Under the pieces are notes generated by a model. The model ran no database searches. It was given only the letters and a program-made list of their open reading frames with translations, and was not told where the DNA came from. Position numbers and translations under genes: made by a program. A stretch of 64,000 nt of DNA from Bacillus timonensis (lineage in GTDB: Bacteria; Bacillota; Bacilli; Bacillales; Bacillaceae_L): contig JAIVAN010000012.1 in NCBI GenBank assembly GCA_020171895.1, positions 62,001-126,000 on the forward strand, given 5' to 3'. Numbering within the stretch: the stretch's first letter is position 1; the number at the start of each line of letters is the position of its first letter. Shown here piece by piece: positions 1-7,940 of this stretch.

Positions 1-2877
1 GTATTCAGCTAGTAATGCAGCAGCTTCAGGGTCTGCAGCAATGACATATTTTTTGTTTGCATCTTTTTCATTAATGTTGATTAATTGATCGTTCCAAGAT
101 TTAAGAATACCAGCGTCACTGAATGAAAGATCTAAACGACCTAAGTAGTTGCCATACTCTTGAGCTTGAACGATAAGTGTTGGCTCTGAATCAAGGTTGT
201 AAACAACTGCTTTGTCTAGTTGTGTATGAGAGTGACCACCAACTACTACGTCAATTCCATCTACTGCTTCAACTAACTTCTTGTCATAAGCGAAACCTAA
301 ATGAGTTAAACCAATGATTTTATTAATTCCTTGGCTTTGAAGCATTGAAACTGTTTCTTTAGCTTTCGTAATGTAGTTTTCAAACACTACATCTTTACCA
401 GGAGCAGCTAAGAATGCAGTTTCTTCAGTTGTTAAACCAAATACCCCTACTTTTTCACCATCTACATCAAGGATTACTGCTGGATAGATGTTTCCACCTT
501 CACCAGGTTGACCAATTGTATTTTTGAACAATGGACCTAAATGAGCATCTTTCGTGTAGTTGATGTTTGAGCTTACGATTGGGAATTGTGTTTTCTTTAT
601 AAATTCTGCTAACACTTCAGGACCTTTATCAAATTCATGGTTTCCAGGTACCATTACGTCGTAGCCAATCATGTTCATGAATTCTACGTCAGCTTGTCCT
701 AGATACTGGTTGAAGAATAACGTTCCAGAGAAAACATCCCCAGCATCAACTAGAATGGAGTTATCTACTTCTGTACGAATTTCTTTAATCTTCGTAATAC
801 GACGAGCAACATTTTCTAAATGAGCATGTGTATCGTTTGTGTGCATGATTGTTAAATCAAAACGCTTTAAGTCTACTGAGTACTTTGCAAATCCATTTTC
901 TAAAGTTTGAACATATTTAATGTCATCTGTATTCTCAGCATACTTTTGAGCAGCTGGAGAAGAATAGAATACTAAATTTACATCACCATTAATTGGTGCA
1001 AATGACCAGTTGCGATCTGCAGAAGGGTTAATTGTACCGTTATCGCGAATGTAGTTAACTAACACTTGACGGTTTTCGTCAGGTGATTCAATGATAATTT
1101 TGTCTCCACCTGGATTAGCAATTGGTGTGAATGTTGCACGGTAGTTATTTGTTGCAACGATAAATTCTTGCTCTAAATCAATTGGTTCACCGTTGTATTG
1201 TAAGTTAATAATACGTTCAGAATCACTAACTTTTACATCGCCTTTGCTATTATATCGTTGTGGTTGTGTCACATCAATTTGATACGTCAGACCATCAATG
1301 ATGTCAAAGTTATAGCTTGGGAAACCAGTAGAGCTATTATTAGGTTTTACTAATAGTTGCTCTGCAGGGTTATTAGGGTCGATTTGGTTAAATTGTCCTG
1401 CAGACCACTCTAACCACTCTTTGACCTGTTGACCTGTTAATTTCACAGCCATTACTGTGTTTGGATATTTATATAGAGACGCTGTATCTTTAATTGCGAT
1501 ATCACCAGCCGGAATTTCTGTGAAGTCTGAAACGCCGTCACGACCTGCTTTAAATGGTGCCGCTGCTGATAATACAGGCAGCCCATCATACTCAGTACCT
1601 TCAATTAATTTCTCAATATATTGTTTTTGAGCATCTGCAACGATTTGTACAGAAGGATCATCTTGAACTTGTGAGAAATAGCTATAGATATCAGAAGCTG
1701 TTTGTCCTACAGGACCTGATACATACTCAATTGTATGCTCATGATCATCGTGTACTGCAGCTAATACATCAGGGTCTGCTGTTACTAATGGTGTTTTAGT
1801 AGCTTTGTCAAAGATCGCACGATTCGTAGACTGTGAATCTACAACTGCCCATTTACCATCAGCATCTTTTTCTAGAACTAAATCAATAATCCCTAAGTGA
1901 CTTCCCCAATATCCAGGTTGAACAGCAGCAACACCGTTAATTGTTCCTTTTGTGTTGTCTACATTTTGGATGTTGTTATAGTTTTTGCCAGGGAATGTTG
2001 TATGCGTATGACCGAAAAGAATTGCATCAATACCATCAACTAAGCTTAATTGGTAAACTTGGTTTTCTTCTAATTCACTGTATTCAACTGGGCCGATACC
2101 TGAGTGAGGAATAGCAACGATAATTTCTGCTCCTTCTTCCTTCATTTTAGGAATAAACTTCTCAGCTGTTTTCTTAATGTCATGAGTAACGACTTTTGTA
2201 ACAAGGTGCTTTTTGTCCCATTGAGTAATTTGTGGAGGAACAAAACCAATAACACCTACTTTTACTGTTTGTTCATTGCCTTTTTCATCGATTACTTTTT
2301 TGTCTAAAATCTTGTATGGAGTATAGTAGTTAACGTCATTTGATGGGTCATTGTCACCATCTTTATGGTAGACGTTTGCATTGATGTAAGGGAAATTCGC
2401 AGTCTTAACACTTTTCTCTAGGAAATCTAATCCATAGTTGAACTCGTGGTTTCCGTAGTTTCCAAGGTCATAGCCTAATAGATTCATAGCTGCATAAATC
2501 GGGTGAACAGTGTTTGCTTCCCAAGGTTTGATTTTTGCTACATAGTCAGCTAACGGCGTTCCTTGAAGTAAATCTCCATTATCAAAAAGTAAGCTGTTTT
2601 GTACTTCAGCTTTTGCTTGCTTGATAAGTGTAGCTGTTTTAGCAAACCCAAGCGAATGGTCATCCTTCAGTGAATAGTAGTCATAATTGACGATATTCGC
2701 ATGGATATCCGTCGTTTCCATAATACGAAGCTTTACTTGAGATGCACTAGTTTCCACTGCTGCAGAAACAGGAGTACTTGTTGCAAAAGATGGTGCTAGA
2801 ATTCCTAAACCTAATGAAAAAGCAAATGCCCCATTAAGAAGGCGCTTTTTCATACTTCTTCTAATTTTTCTCTTCAC
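1..2877 (-). CDS. yfkN: YfkN-type bifunctional 2',3'-cyclic-nucleotide phosphodiesterase/5'-nucleotidase (partial)
   Basis: Exported enzyme that hydrolyses cyclic nucleotides and nucleoside monophosphates to release phosphate. The frame is open to the left edge, so 959 codons are present and the C-terminus is missing; B. subtilis YfkN is about 1460 residues. I chose the GTG at 2877 because AGGGAGAG lies just upstream; an in-frame ATG at 2853 is the alternative. The N-terminus is basic then hydrophobic, a signal peptide ending near an S-A-A-V motif. Two calcineurin-like phosphoesterase domains are visible, one with TDIHAN near residue 57 and a GNHEFNYG motif, the second with HTNDTHAH near residue 680, PGNHEFDKG and GGHSHT. 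Each is followed by 5'-nucleotidase C-terminal-like sequence. The upstream region carries a Pho-box array and a cre-like site. Confidence 0.93.
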   Translation of the reverse strand, partial: MKRKIRRSMKKRLLNGAFAFSLGLGILAPSFATSTPVSAAVETSASQVKLRIMETTDIHANIVNYDYYSLKDDHSLGFAKTATLIKQAKAEVQNSLLFDNGDLLQGTPLADYVAKIKPWEANTVHPIYAAMNLLGYDLGNYGNHEFNYGLDFLEKSVKTANFPYINANVYHKDGDNDPSNDVNYYTPYKILDKKVIDEKGNEQTVKVGVIGFVPPQITQWDKKHLVTKVVTHDIKKTAEKFIPKMKEEGAEIIVAIPHSGIGPVEYSELEENQVYQLSLVDGIDAILFGHTHTTFPGKNYNNIQNVDNTKGTINGVAAVQPGYWGSHLGIIDLVLEKDADGKWAVVDSQSTNRAIFDKATKTPLVTADPDVLAAVHDDHEHTIEYVSGPVGQTASDIYSYFSQVQDDPSVQIVADAQKQYIEKLIEGTEYDGLPVLSAAAPFKAGRDGVSDFTEIPAGDIAIKDTASLYKYPNTVMAVKLTGQQVKEWLEWSAGQFNQIDPNNPAEQLLVKPNNSSTGFPSYNFDIIDGLTYQIDVTQPQRYNSKGDVKVSDSERIINLQYNGEPIDLEQEFIVATNNYRATFTPIANPGGDKIIIESPDENRQVLVNYIRDNGTINPSADRNWSFAPINGDVNLVFYSSPAAQKYAENTDDIKYVQTLENGFAKYSVDLKRFDLTIMHTNDTHAHLENVARRITKIKEIRTEVDNSILVDAGDVFSGTLFFNQYLGQADVEFMNMIGYDVMVPGNHEFDKGPEVLAEFIKKTQFPIVSSNINYTKDAHLGPLFKNTIGQPGEGGNIYPAVILDVDGEKVGVFGLTTEETAFLAAPGKDVVFENYITKAKETVSMLQSQGINKIIGLTHLGFAYDKKLVEAVDGIDVVVGGHSHTQLDKAVVYNLDSEPTLIVQAQEYGNYLGRLDLSFSDAGILKSWNDQLININEKDANKKYVIAADPEAAALLAEY

Positions 2878-2910
2878 AATATCTCTCCCTTTCGACAAAA
2901 TCTACTAATC

Positions 2911-2947
2911 TTTCAAACATATTAAATATAATCTATTTTCAGGTAAA
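2911..2947 (-). promoter_or_regulatory. candidate yfkN promoter
   Basis: On the minus strand, TTTACC at 2947-2942 and TAATAT at 2924-2919 are separated by 17 bp. This fits a SigA promoter firing toward yfkN with a start near 2912. The -35 hexamer is also the last repeat of the Pho box, as expected for a PhoP-activated promoter. Confidence 0.5.
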
Positions 2948-2979
2948 TTAACAGTAATATATCTGTAATTATCTTGTAA
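2943..2979 (-). promoter_or_regulatory. Pho box: four TTAC(A/T) repeats at 11-bp period
   Basis: On the minus strand TTACA, TTACA, TTACT and TTAC begin at 2979, 2968, 2957 and 2946, exactly 11 bp apart. PhoP~P is known to bind direct TT(A/T/C)ACA-like hexamers with 5-bp spacers. The array overlaps the -35 region of the yfkN promoter. YfkN releases phosphate, so PhoP activation is a sensible inference. Confidence 0.65.
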
Positions 2980-2992
2980 ATTAATAGAAACA

Positions 2993-3006
2993 TAATAGCG
3001 CTTACA
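2993..3006 (-). promoter_or_regulatory. cre-like site upstream of yfkN
   Basis: The minus strand reads TGTAAGCGCTATTA, one mismatch from the CcpA consensus TGWAANCGNTNWCA at the penultimate position. It lies just upstream of the Pho box. The effect on yfkN cannot be read from sequence. Confidence 0.4.
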
Positions 3007-3009
3007 TTA

Positions 3010-3040
3010 TTTTGTAATTTGTAGTTAATAAATTACAAAA
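3010..3040. repeat. 11-bp perfect inverted repeat in the divergent promoter region
   Basis: TTTTGTAATTT at 3010-3020 and AAATTACAAAA at 3030-3040 are perfect reverse complements separated by 9 bp. No T-run makes it a clear terminator. It sits between the divergent yfkN and lipoprotein genes and resembles an operator for an unidentified regulator. Confidence 0.5.
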
Positions 3041-3096
3041 TATAACACTAATGTAAAATATGACTTGAGAAAAGTTCGGTGAATTAGGTGGATGGT

Positions 3097-3106
3097 ATGG
3101 TATAAT
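3097..3106 (+). promoter_or_regulatory. candidate extended -10 promoter for the lipoprotein gene
   Basis: TGGTATAAT lies about 75 bp before the lipoprotein start and has the TGN extension plus a perfect TATAAT. No convincing -35 hexamer is seen at the right distance. Confidence 0.4.
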
Positions 3107-3179
3107 TTAGTATAAAAAGGAAAAGAGTAGCACAATGTCGAATGTGACTATGGAAACAAAAGATAAAAGGGGAAGAAGA

Positions 3180-3575
3180 ATGAAATTTTTACGTTTTATA
3201 TTAGTTGGACTTTTTCTAATCTTATCAGGCTGTGGAGCTAATTCATCTGAATTTGTAGAAGTGGATGGTGGGGATAAGGTAAACAAAGGAAGTAAGCCGA
3301 GTTTAGAGATAGAGATCAAAGTAGATGGGGATAAGGCTATACTATACATAGAAACTGATCTTCAAATTTCAAAAGAACATTATGGTTCAAAAAAGAATCC
3401 AGGAGAAGGTCATATCCATGTGTACTTAGATAATGGTGAAAAACAAGGGATTACAACGATTCCGCATATTTTGGAAAATCTTTCAACCGGTGACCATCAA
3501 GTGCGTGTTTCTCTTCATAATAATGACCATACTCCATATGGGGTGTCGAAAACGTTAGAGTTTGAAGTTAAATAA
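3180..3575 (+). CDS. predicted lipoprotein, function unknown
   Basis: A 131-residue exported protein. The start at 3180 is chosen because AAAAGGGGAAGAAGA lies directly upstream and because the product then begins with a compact lipoprotein signal, with lipobox LSGC at about residues 14-17; an in-frame ATG at 3135 would add 15 charged residues before the signal. The mature part, roughly residues 35-131, alternates short strands and contains GEGHIHVYLDNG and a later HNNDHTPYG, suggesting a small beta-sandwich with metal-capable histidines. I do not recognise a specific family. It is followed after 27 bp by the GGDEF/HD-GYP gene and may be cotranscribed with it. Confidence 0.8.
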   Translation: MKFLRFILVGLFLILSGCGANSSEFVEVDGGDKVNKGSKPSLEIEIKVDGDKAILYIETDLQISKEHYGSKKNPGEGHIHVYLDNGEKQGITTIPHILENLSTGDHQVRVSLHNNDHTPYGVSKTLEFEVK

Positions 3576-3602
3576 AATAGAATCATATAAGGGAGTAGGA
3601 CA

Positions 3603-5438
3603 GTGTTTAGTAGATTAAGTTTGCAAACAAAAATACTAATCATGTTTACGGTTGTCATTATTTTAGTGATGGCGACAATTATTACGTTTAATAGTTTCAC
3701 ATTAAATAATGCTGTGAGAGAAACCAACGTAAGTCAACTAAGAGGGATAACGACAGCAATTAATGGTAGATACGAAGAATCTCGATCAGTCGATGATGTG
3801 CAACAAATTATTGATTACATTAAGCACCGCGAAAAGAATGTATTAGAAATGAATCTTCACGTTAAGAAGAATTCAATGCATTTAATATTAGCATCTACCA
3901 ATAGAGATCTCATTGGAAGCTATTCTTCTAAACAATTATCACCAACACTTATATCAGGGAAGACACTTATTTCCCATATTCATGAGGATAAAACTCATAA
4001 AGTAAGGCTTGTGGCACCGTTAGTTGAAGACGGAATAACTGTTGGTGGAATTGAGCTATTTCTAGATAACTCGAATGACTATGCGTTGGTAGAGAAGCGA
4101 ATTTGGTATATGGTCATCGTTGGTTTGGTTACTGGACTTATATTAACTGTTATCTTATGGTTTATTATTCGCAGATTACTCGTATTGCCGCTCCTGTCAC
4201 TTCGAGAGGCTGCTAATACTATTCAGGAGGGGAAACCTTACGAAGATGTAGAGCTGAATGCAAGTCAGGAAATCAACGAGGTAGCCCACGCTTTTAATAA
4301 TATGGTATATAATCTAGAATACCGTTTTCAAAAAAGTATAACTGATTCATTAACTGGACTTTATAACAGTGCTTATTTTAAATTTCAGTTGGCGGAAATT
4401 ATGAATACTACGAAGAAAACAGGTCAATCGATGGCATTGTTTTTTTGCGATGTTGATAATTTTAAAAAGCTTAACGACCATGAAGGACATGTATTTGGTG
4501 ATAAAATATTAAAAGAAATTGCAGGTTTAATTGTAAAAAATGTAAGGTCTGAAGATGTTGTTTGTAGGTATGGGGGCGAAGAGTTTGTTGTCATACTACC
4601 TAATACTGATGAAGAGGCAGCAAAAGCAGTTGCAGAACGCATAAGGCACATGGTTGCTATTCACGGCAATCAGAGTATATTAACACCAATTACCATTAGT
4701 ATAGGGGTTGCTGTTTTTCCAAAAGATGCAGATGAACAACAAATAGTACACTTAGCTGACCAAGCGATGTACATGGCGAAGAGTCTTGGTAAAAATCGAG
4801 TGATTACAGCAAGTCAATTATCAAAAGATGCTACTGGATATGAAAGAAAAGTAGATGACCAAAAATGGTTGTTAAATACAATTATTTCGTTGGCGAGAGC
4901 GGTTGAAGTGAAAGATTCATACACACATAGTCATTCTGAAATGGTGTCAAAATATGCTGCTGCATTGGCTAGTAGCATTGGACTAAATGATAAAGAAGTT
5001 GAAAGAATATCAATTGCTGGTCTCTTACATGATGTTGGAAAAATAGGAATTCCTGATAGCATTTTAAACAAAGAAGGAAGACTTACCAATGAAGAATACG
5101 AAATAATGAAAACCCATCCCGTACTTGGGTTTAATATTTTAGCTAGTGTGGAAGAATTGAAAGATATCTTACCATATGTTCTACATCATCATGAACGACC
5201 AGATGGAAGAGGGTATCCATATGGTCTTACAAAAGAAGATACACCATTAGGAGCAAGAATATTGGCTGTGGTAGATGCGTTTCATTCCATGACCTCAGCA
5301 AGACCTTATCGAAAGAATGCTTTAACAGTAGATGCTGCAATTGACGAATTAATTAAAGGTAAAGGTACACAATTTGATGAAGAAATAGTGGATCAATTTT
5401 TATCAATTATTGATGAGCTTTCAGAAAAAATTTCATAA
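3603..5438 (+). CDS. membrane GGDEF/HD-GYP c-di-GMP protein
   Basis: A 611-residue signalling protein carrying domains for making and degrading cyclic di-GMP. GTG start at 3603 preceded by AAGGGAGTAGGA. A first membrane helix (about 10-30) and a second (about 172-192) flank an extracytoplasmic sensor region, followed by a HAMP linker. The GGDEF domain has the active signature GGEEF at 324-328. The HD-GYP phosphodiesterase domain has HD at 476-477 within LLHDVGK and the HHERPDGRGYP signature from about 527. Both catalytic motifs look intact, so the protein could be bifunctional. The extracellular signal is unknown. It follows the lipoprotein gene closely; the lipoprotein could be an accessory sensor, which is inference. 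Confidence 0.92.
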   Translation: MFSRLSLQTKILIMFTVVIILVMATIITFNSFTLNNAVRETNVSQLRGITTAINGRYEESRSVDDVQQIIDYIKHREKNVLEMNLHVKKNSMHLILASTNRDLIGSYSSKQLSPTLISGKTLISHIHEDKTHKVRLVAPLVEDGITVGGIELFLDNSNDYALVEKRIWYMVIVGLVTGLILTVILWFIIRRLLVLPLLSLREAANTIQEGKPYEDVELNASQEINEVAHAFNNMVYNLEYRFQKSITDSLTGLYNSAYFKFQLAEIMNTTKKTGQSMALFFCDVDNFKKLNDHEGHVFGDKILKEIAGLIVKNVRSEDVVCRYGGEEFVVILPNTDEEAAKAVAERIRHMVAIHGNQSILTPITISIGVAVFPKDADEQQIVHLADQAMYMAKSLGKNRVITASQLSKDATGYERKVDDQKWLLNTIISLARAVEVKDSYTHSHSEMVSKYAAALASSIGLNDKEVERISIAGLLHDVGKIGIPDSILNKEGRLTNEEYEIMKTHPVLGFNILASVEELKDILPYVLHHHERPDGRGYPYGLTKEDTPLGARILAVVDAFHSMTSARPYRKNALTVDAAIDELIKGKGTQFDEEIVDQFLSIIDELSEKIS

Positions 5439-5452
5439 ATCATGATATCGCG

Positions 5453-5491
5453 AAGAGGCCTGACACATTTATTGCCGAGTCAGCCTCTTTT
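5453..5491 (+). terminator. intrinsic terminator after the GGDEF/HD-GYP gene
   Basis: AAGAGGCCTGAC at 5453-5464 pairs with GTCAGCCTCTT at 5479-5489 (one bulge) followed by a short T-run. Confidence 0.75.
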
Positions 5492-5535
5492 AGCTTTCAT
5501 ATAGGTACGTTTTTAGGTGAAAGGAATGAATCAAA

Positions 5536-7725
5536 GTGAATAAAGCAATTGTATTAGCAGAAAAACCATCGGTAGCTAGAGATATTGCCTCAGTATTAAA
5601 ATGTCAGAAAAAAGGCAACGGTTTTTTTGAAGGAGATCGATATATTGTAACTTGGGCATTGGGCCATTTAGTAACACATGCAGAGCCCGAGGGGTACGAT
5701 CAAAAATATAAGCAATGGAAGCTAGAAGATTTACCAATGCTACCAAATCATTTGAAGTTAGTTGTGATTAAACAAACGGGCAAGCAATTTAATGCTGTTA
5801 AAACACAGTTGAATCGCACTGACGTAAAGGAGATTATCATTGCAACAGACGCTGGTCGAGAGGGAGAGCTTGTAGCGAGATGGATTATCGAAAAAGCTCG
5901 TGTTCACAAGCCGATTAAGCGACTTTGGATATCGTCAGTAACAGATAAAGCGATAAAAGCTGGTTTTGCTTCGTTGCGTGATGGAAAACTATATGAAAAT
6001 TTATTTGAATCAGCTGTAGCTAGAGCAGAAGCAGACTGGTATGTAGGAATAAATGCAACTAGGGCTTTGACGTGCAAGTTTAATGCACAACTTTCCTGTG
6101 GAAGAGTGCAAACACCCACATTAGCGATGATTGCTGCAAGAGAAGAGGAAATTAAGCAATTTAACCCAGTACCTTATTATGGGATTAGCCTCAAAACTGA
6201 AAAGCTGACTTTTACGTGGCAAAATCAAAAGTCAGGTGAACATAGAATTTTTGATTCTGAGAAAGCAGAAGAGCTATCACAAACGTTGAAAGCGAAACAA
6301 GTAGAAATTGTCGGGCTACAAAAGGCACACAAAAAACGTCATGCTGCACCTTTATATGATTTAACTGAGCTTCAAAGGGATGCGCATCACCGATATCATT
6401 TTTCAGCAAAAGAGACATTATCAATTTTACAAAAATTATACGAGCAACATAAATTAGTCACTTACCCGCGAACTGATTCGAGGTATTTGTCCACTGATAT
6501 CGTAGACACGTTAAAGGATCGAGTGGAAGCATGCAGAATTCCACCCTATCAAAAAGTTGCAAGTCAAATTCTTCAAAAGCCAATAAAATCTTCAAGTGCT
6601 TTTGTTGATGATAGGAAAGTAAGTGATCACCATGCTATTATTCCAACAGAGCAGTCTGCCAATCTGTCGGCATTAAGTCACAAGGAAAGCAAAATTTATG
6701 ATTTAATTGTGAAGCGCTTTTTAGCTGTATTACTCCCGCCATTTGAATACGAGCAGACCACAATTTCGGCAAAAGTGATGGAAGAAACGTTCATTGCGAA
6801 AGGAAAGAAAGTTGTCTCAATAGGATGGAAGGAACTTTATCAGGCCAGCGATGACGAAGACGAGTCTACTGAAGACGTGAAAGACCAAATTATTACGAGT
6901 GTAAATAAGGGTGATACATTACCTATACAATCAGTAATAAAAACAAGTGGTCAAACAAGCCCACCACCACGTTTTAATGAAGGTACGCTGCTTACAGCAA
7001 TGGAAAATCCAGCTAAGTTTATGAATAAGGAATCAAAGGACTTAATCAAAGCTATTGGTGATTCGGGTGGCATAGGAACAGTTGCAACAAGAGCAGATAT
7101 TATTGAAAAGCTTTTTAACAGTTTTCTAATTGAAAAAAAGGGAAAAGAACTTACAATCACAAACAAAGGTAAACAGCTATTAGAGATTGTTCCAGAAGAA
7201 TTAAAGTCACCAGCATTAACTGCACAATGGGAGCAAAAATTAGAGTTGATAGCCAAAGGCTCGTTAAAGAAAGAAGCGTTTATTAAAGAAATAATTGCTT
7301 ATGCGAAATCAGTTGTTCATGAGATAAAAAATAGTTCATCAAAGTTTAAGCATGACAATGTAACGGGTACAAATTGTCCTGATTGTGGGAAGTTAATGCT
7401 TGAAGTGAATGGGAAAAAGGGAAAAATGCTCGTTTGCCAAGATCGTGACTGTGGACATCGGAAAAATATTGCAAAGGTTACGAATGCACGGTGCCCGAAT
7501 TGTCGGAAACGACTAGAACTTCGTGGTGAAGGAGAAGGCCAAATGTTTACATGTAAATGTGGGCATCGTGAAAAGTTGTCCACATTTAATGAAAGAAGAC
7601 AAAGAGATAAACAATCGAAGGTATCAAAAAAAGACGTAGCAAAGTATTTAAAGAAGCAAGATCAAGATGAACCAATAAACACGGCATTAGCTGATGCTTT
7701 AGCTAAACTTAATCTTAAAAAGTAA
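5536..7725 (+). CDS. topB: DNA topoisomerase III
   Basis: Type IA topoisomerase that passes single strands and resolves recombination and replication intermediates in the cytoplasm. The 729-residue length matches Bacillus TopB (727). The Toprim domain begins with VLAEKPSVARDIA and carries the acidic DAGREGE motif. The active-site tyrosine is Y310 in LVTYPRTDSRYLS. The C-terminus has two zinc-ribbon-like modules, CPDCGK...CQDRDCGH and CPNCRK...CKCGH. GTG start at 5536. No signal for special regulation was seen. Function is certain by family, although essentiality cannot be judged here. Confidence 0.96.
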   Translation: MNKAIVLAEKPSVARDIASVLKCQKKGNGFFEGDRYIVTWALGHLVTHAEPEGYDQKYKQWKLEDLPMLPNHLKLVVIKQTGKQFNAVKTQLNRTDVKEIIIATDAGREGELVARWIIEKARVHKPIKRLWISSVTDKAIKAGFASLRDGKLYENLFESAVARAEADWYVGINATRALTCKFNAQLSCGRVQTPTLAMIAAREEEIKQFNPVPYYGISLKTEKLTFTWQNQKSGEHRIFDSEKAEELSQTLKAKQVEIVGLQKAHKKRHAAPLYDLTELQRDAHHRYHFSAKETLSILQKLYEQHKLVTYPRTDSRYLSTDIVDTLKDRVEACRIPPYQKVASQILQKPIKSSSAFVDDRKVSDHHAIIPTEQSANLSALSHKESKIYDLIVKRFLAVLLPPFEYEQTTISAKVMEETFIAKGKKVVSIGWKELYQASDDEDESTEDVKDQIITSVNKGDTLPIQSVIKTSGQTSPPPRFNEGTLLTAMENPAKFMNKESKDLIKAIGDSGGIGTVATRADIIEKLFNSFLIEKKGKELTITNKGKQLLEIVPEELKSPALTAQWEQKLELIAKGSLKKEAFIKEIIAYAKSVVHEIKNSSSKFKHDNVTGTNCPDCGKLMLEVNGKKGKMLVCQDRDCGHRKNIAKVTNARCPNCRKRLELRGEGEGQMFTCKCGHREKLSTFNERRQRDKQSKVSKKDVAKYLKKQDQDEPINTALADALAKLNLKK

Positions 7726-7813
7726 ATACTCTAGGAGTTCAGCTATTTTTCCCTCCTTATGAATGAGGGGGAGTTATATTGATTTTTCATTGAAGTTATG
7801 GAATTAGAAATAA

Positions 7814-7842
7814 TTGCTAATTTTATGGGGATAAACTATAAT
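7814..7842 (+). promoter_or_regulatory. SigA promoter of the helD leader
   Basis: TTGCTA (7814-7819) and a perfect TATAAT (7837-7842) are separated by 17 bp. The predicted start near 7849 gives a leader of about 90 nt before helD that contains a terminator hairpin. Confidence 0.75.
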
Positions 7843-7872
7843 CACACTACCTAGAAGTAACTTACATTTAGT

Positions 7873-7906
7873 AACCATGAAAGGATAAAACCATTCATGG
7901 TTTTTT
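7873..7906 (+). terminator. intrinsic terminator inside the helD leader (candidate attenuator)
   Basis: AACCATGAA (7873-7881) and TTCATGGTT (7894-7902) are perfect complements, followed by a run of Ts. It lies between the helD promoter and the helD start, so some form of conditional readthrough would be needed for expression from that promoter. It may also end topB transcripts. Confidence 0.75.
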
Positions 7907-7940
7907 GTCTGTTGAATTCGAATGGAAGGGTGAGTCAATT

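Noticed and set aside
3107-3349. 80-residue minus-strand ORF opposite the lipoprotein gene
   Set aside because: Antisense to a well-supported gene and without a ribosome site.
7878-7889. Mini-ORF ATG-AAA-GGA-TAA inside the helD terminator loop as a leader peptide
   Set aside because: No ribosome site precedes it; a three-codon frame is expected by chance.
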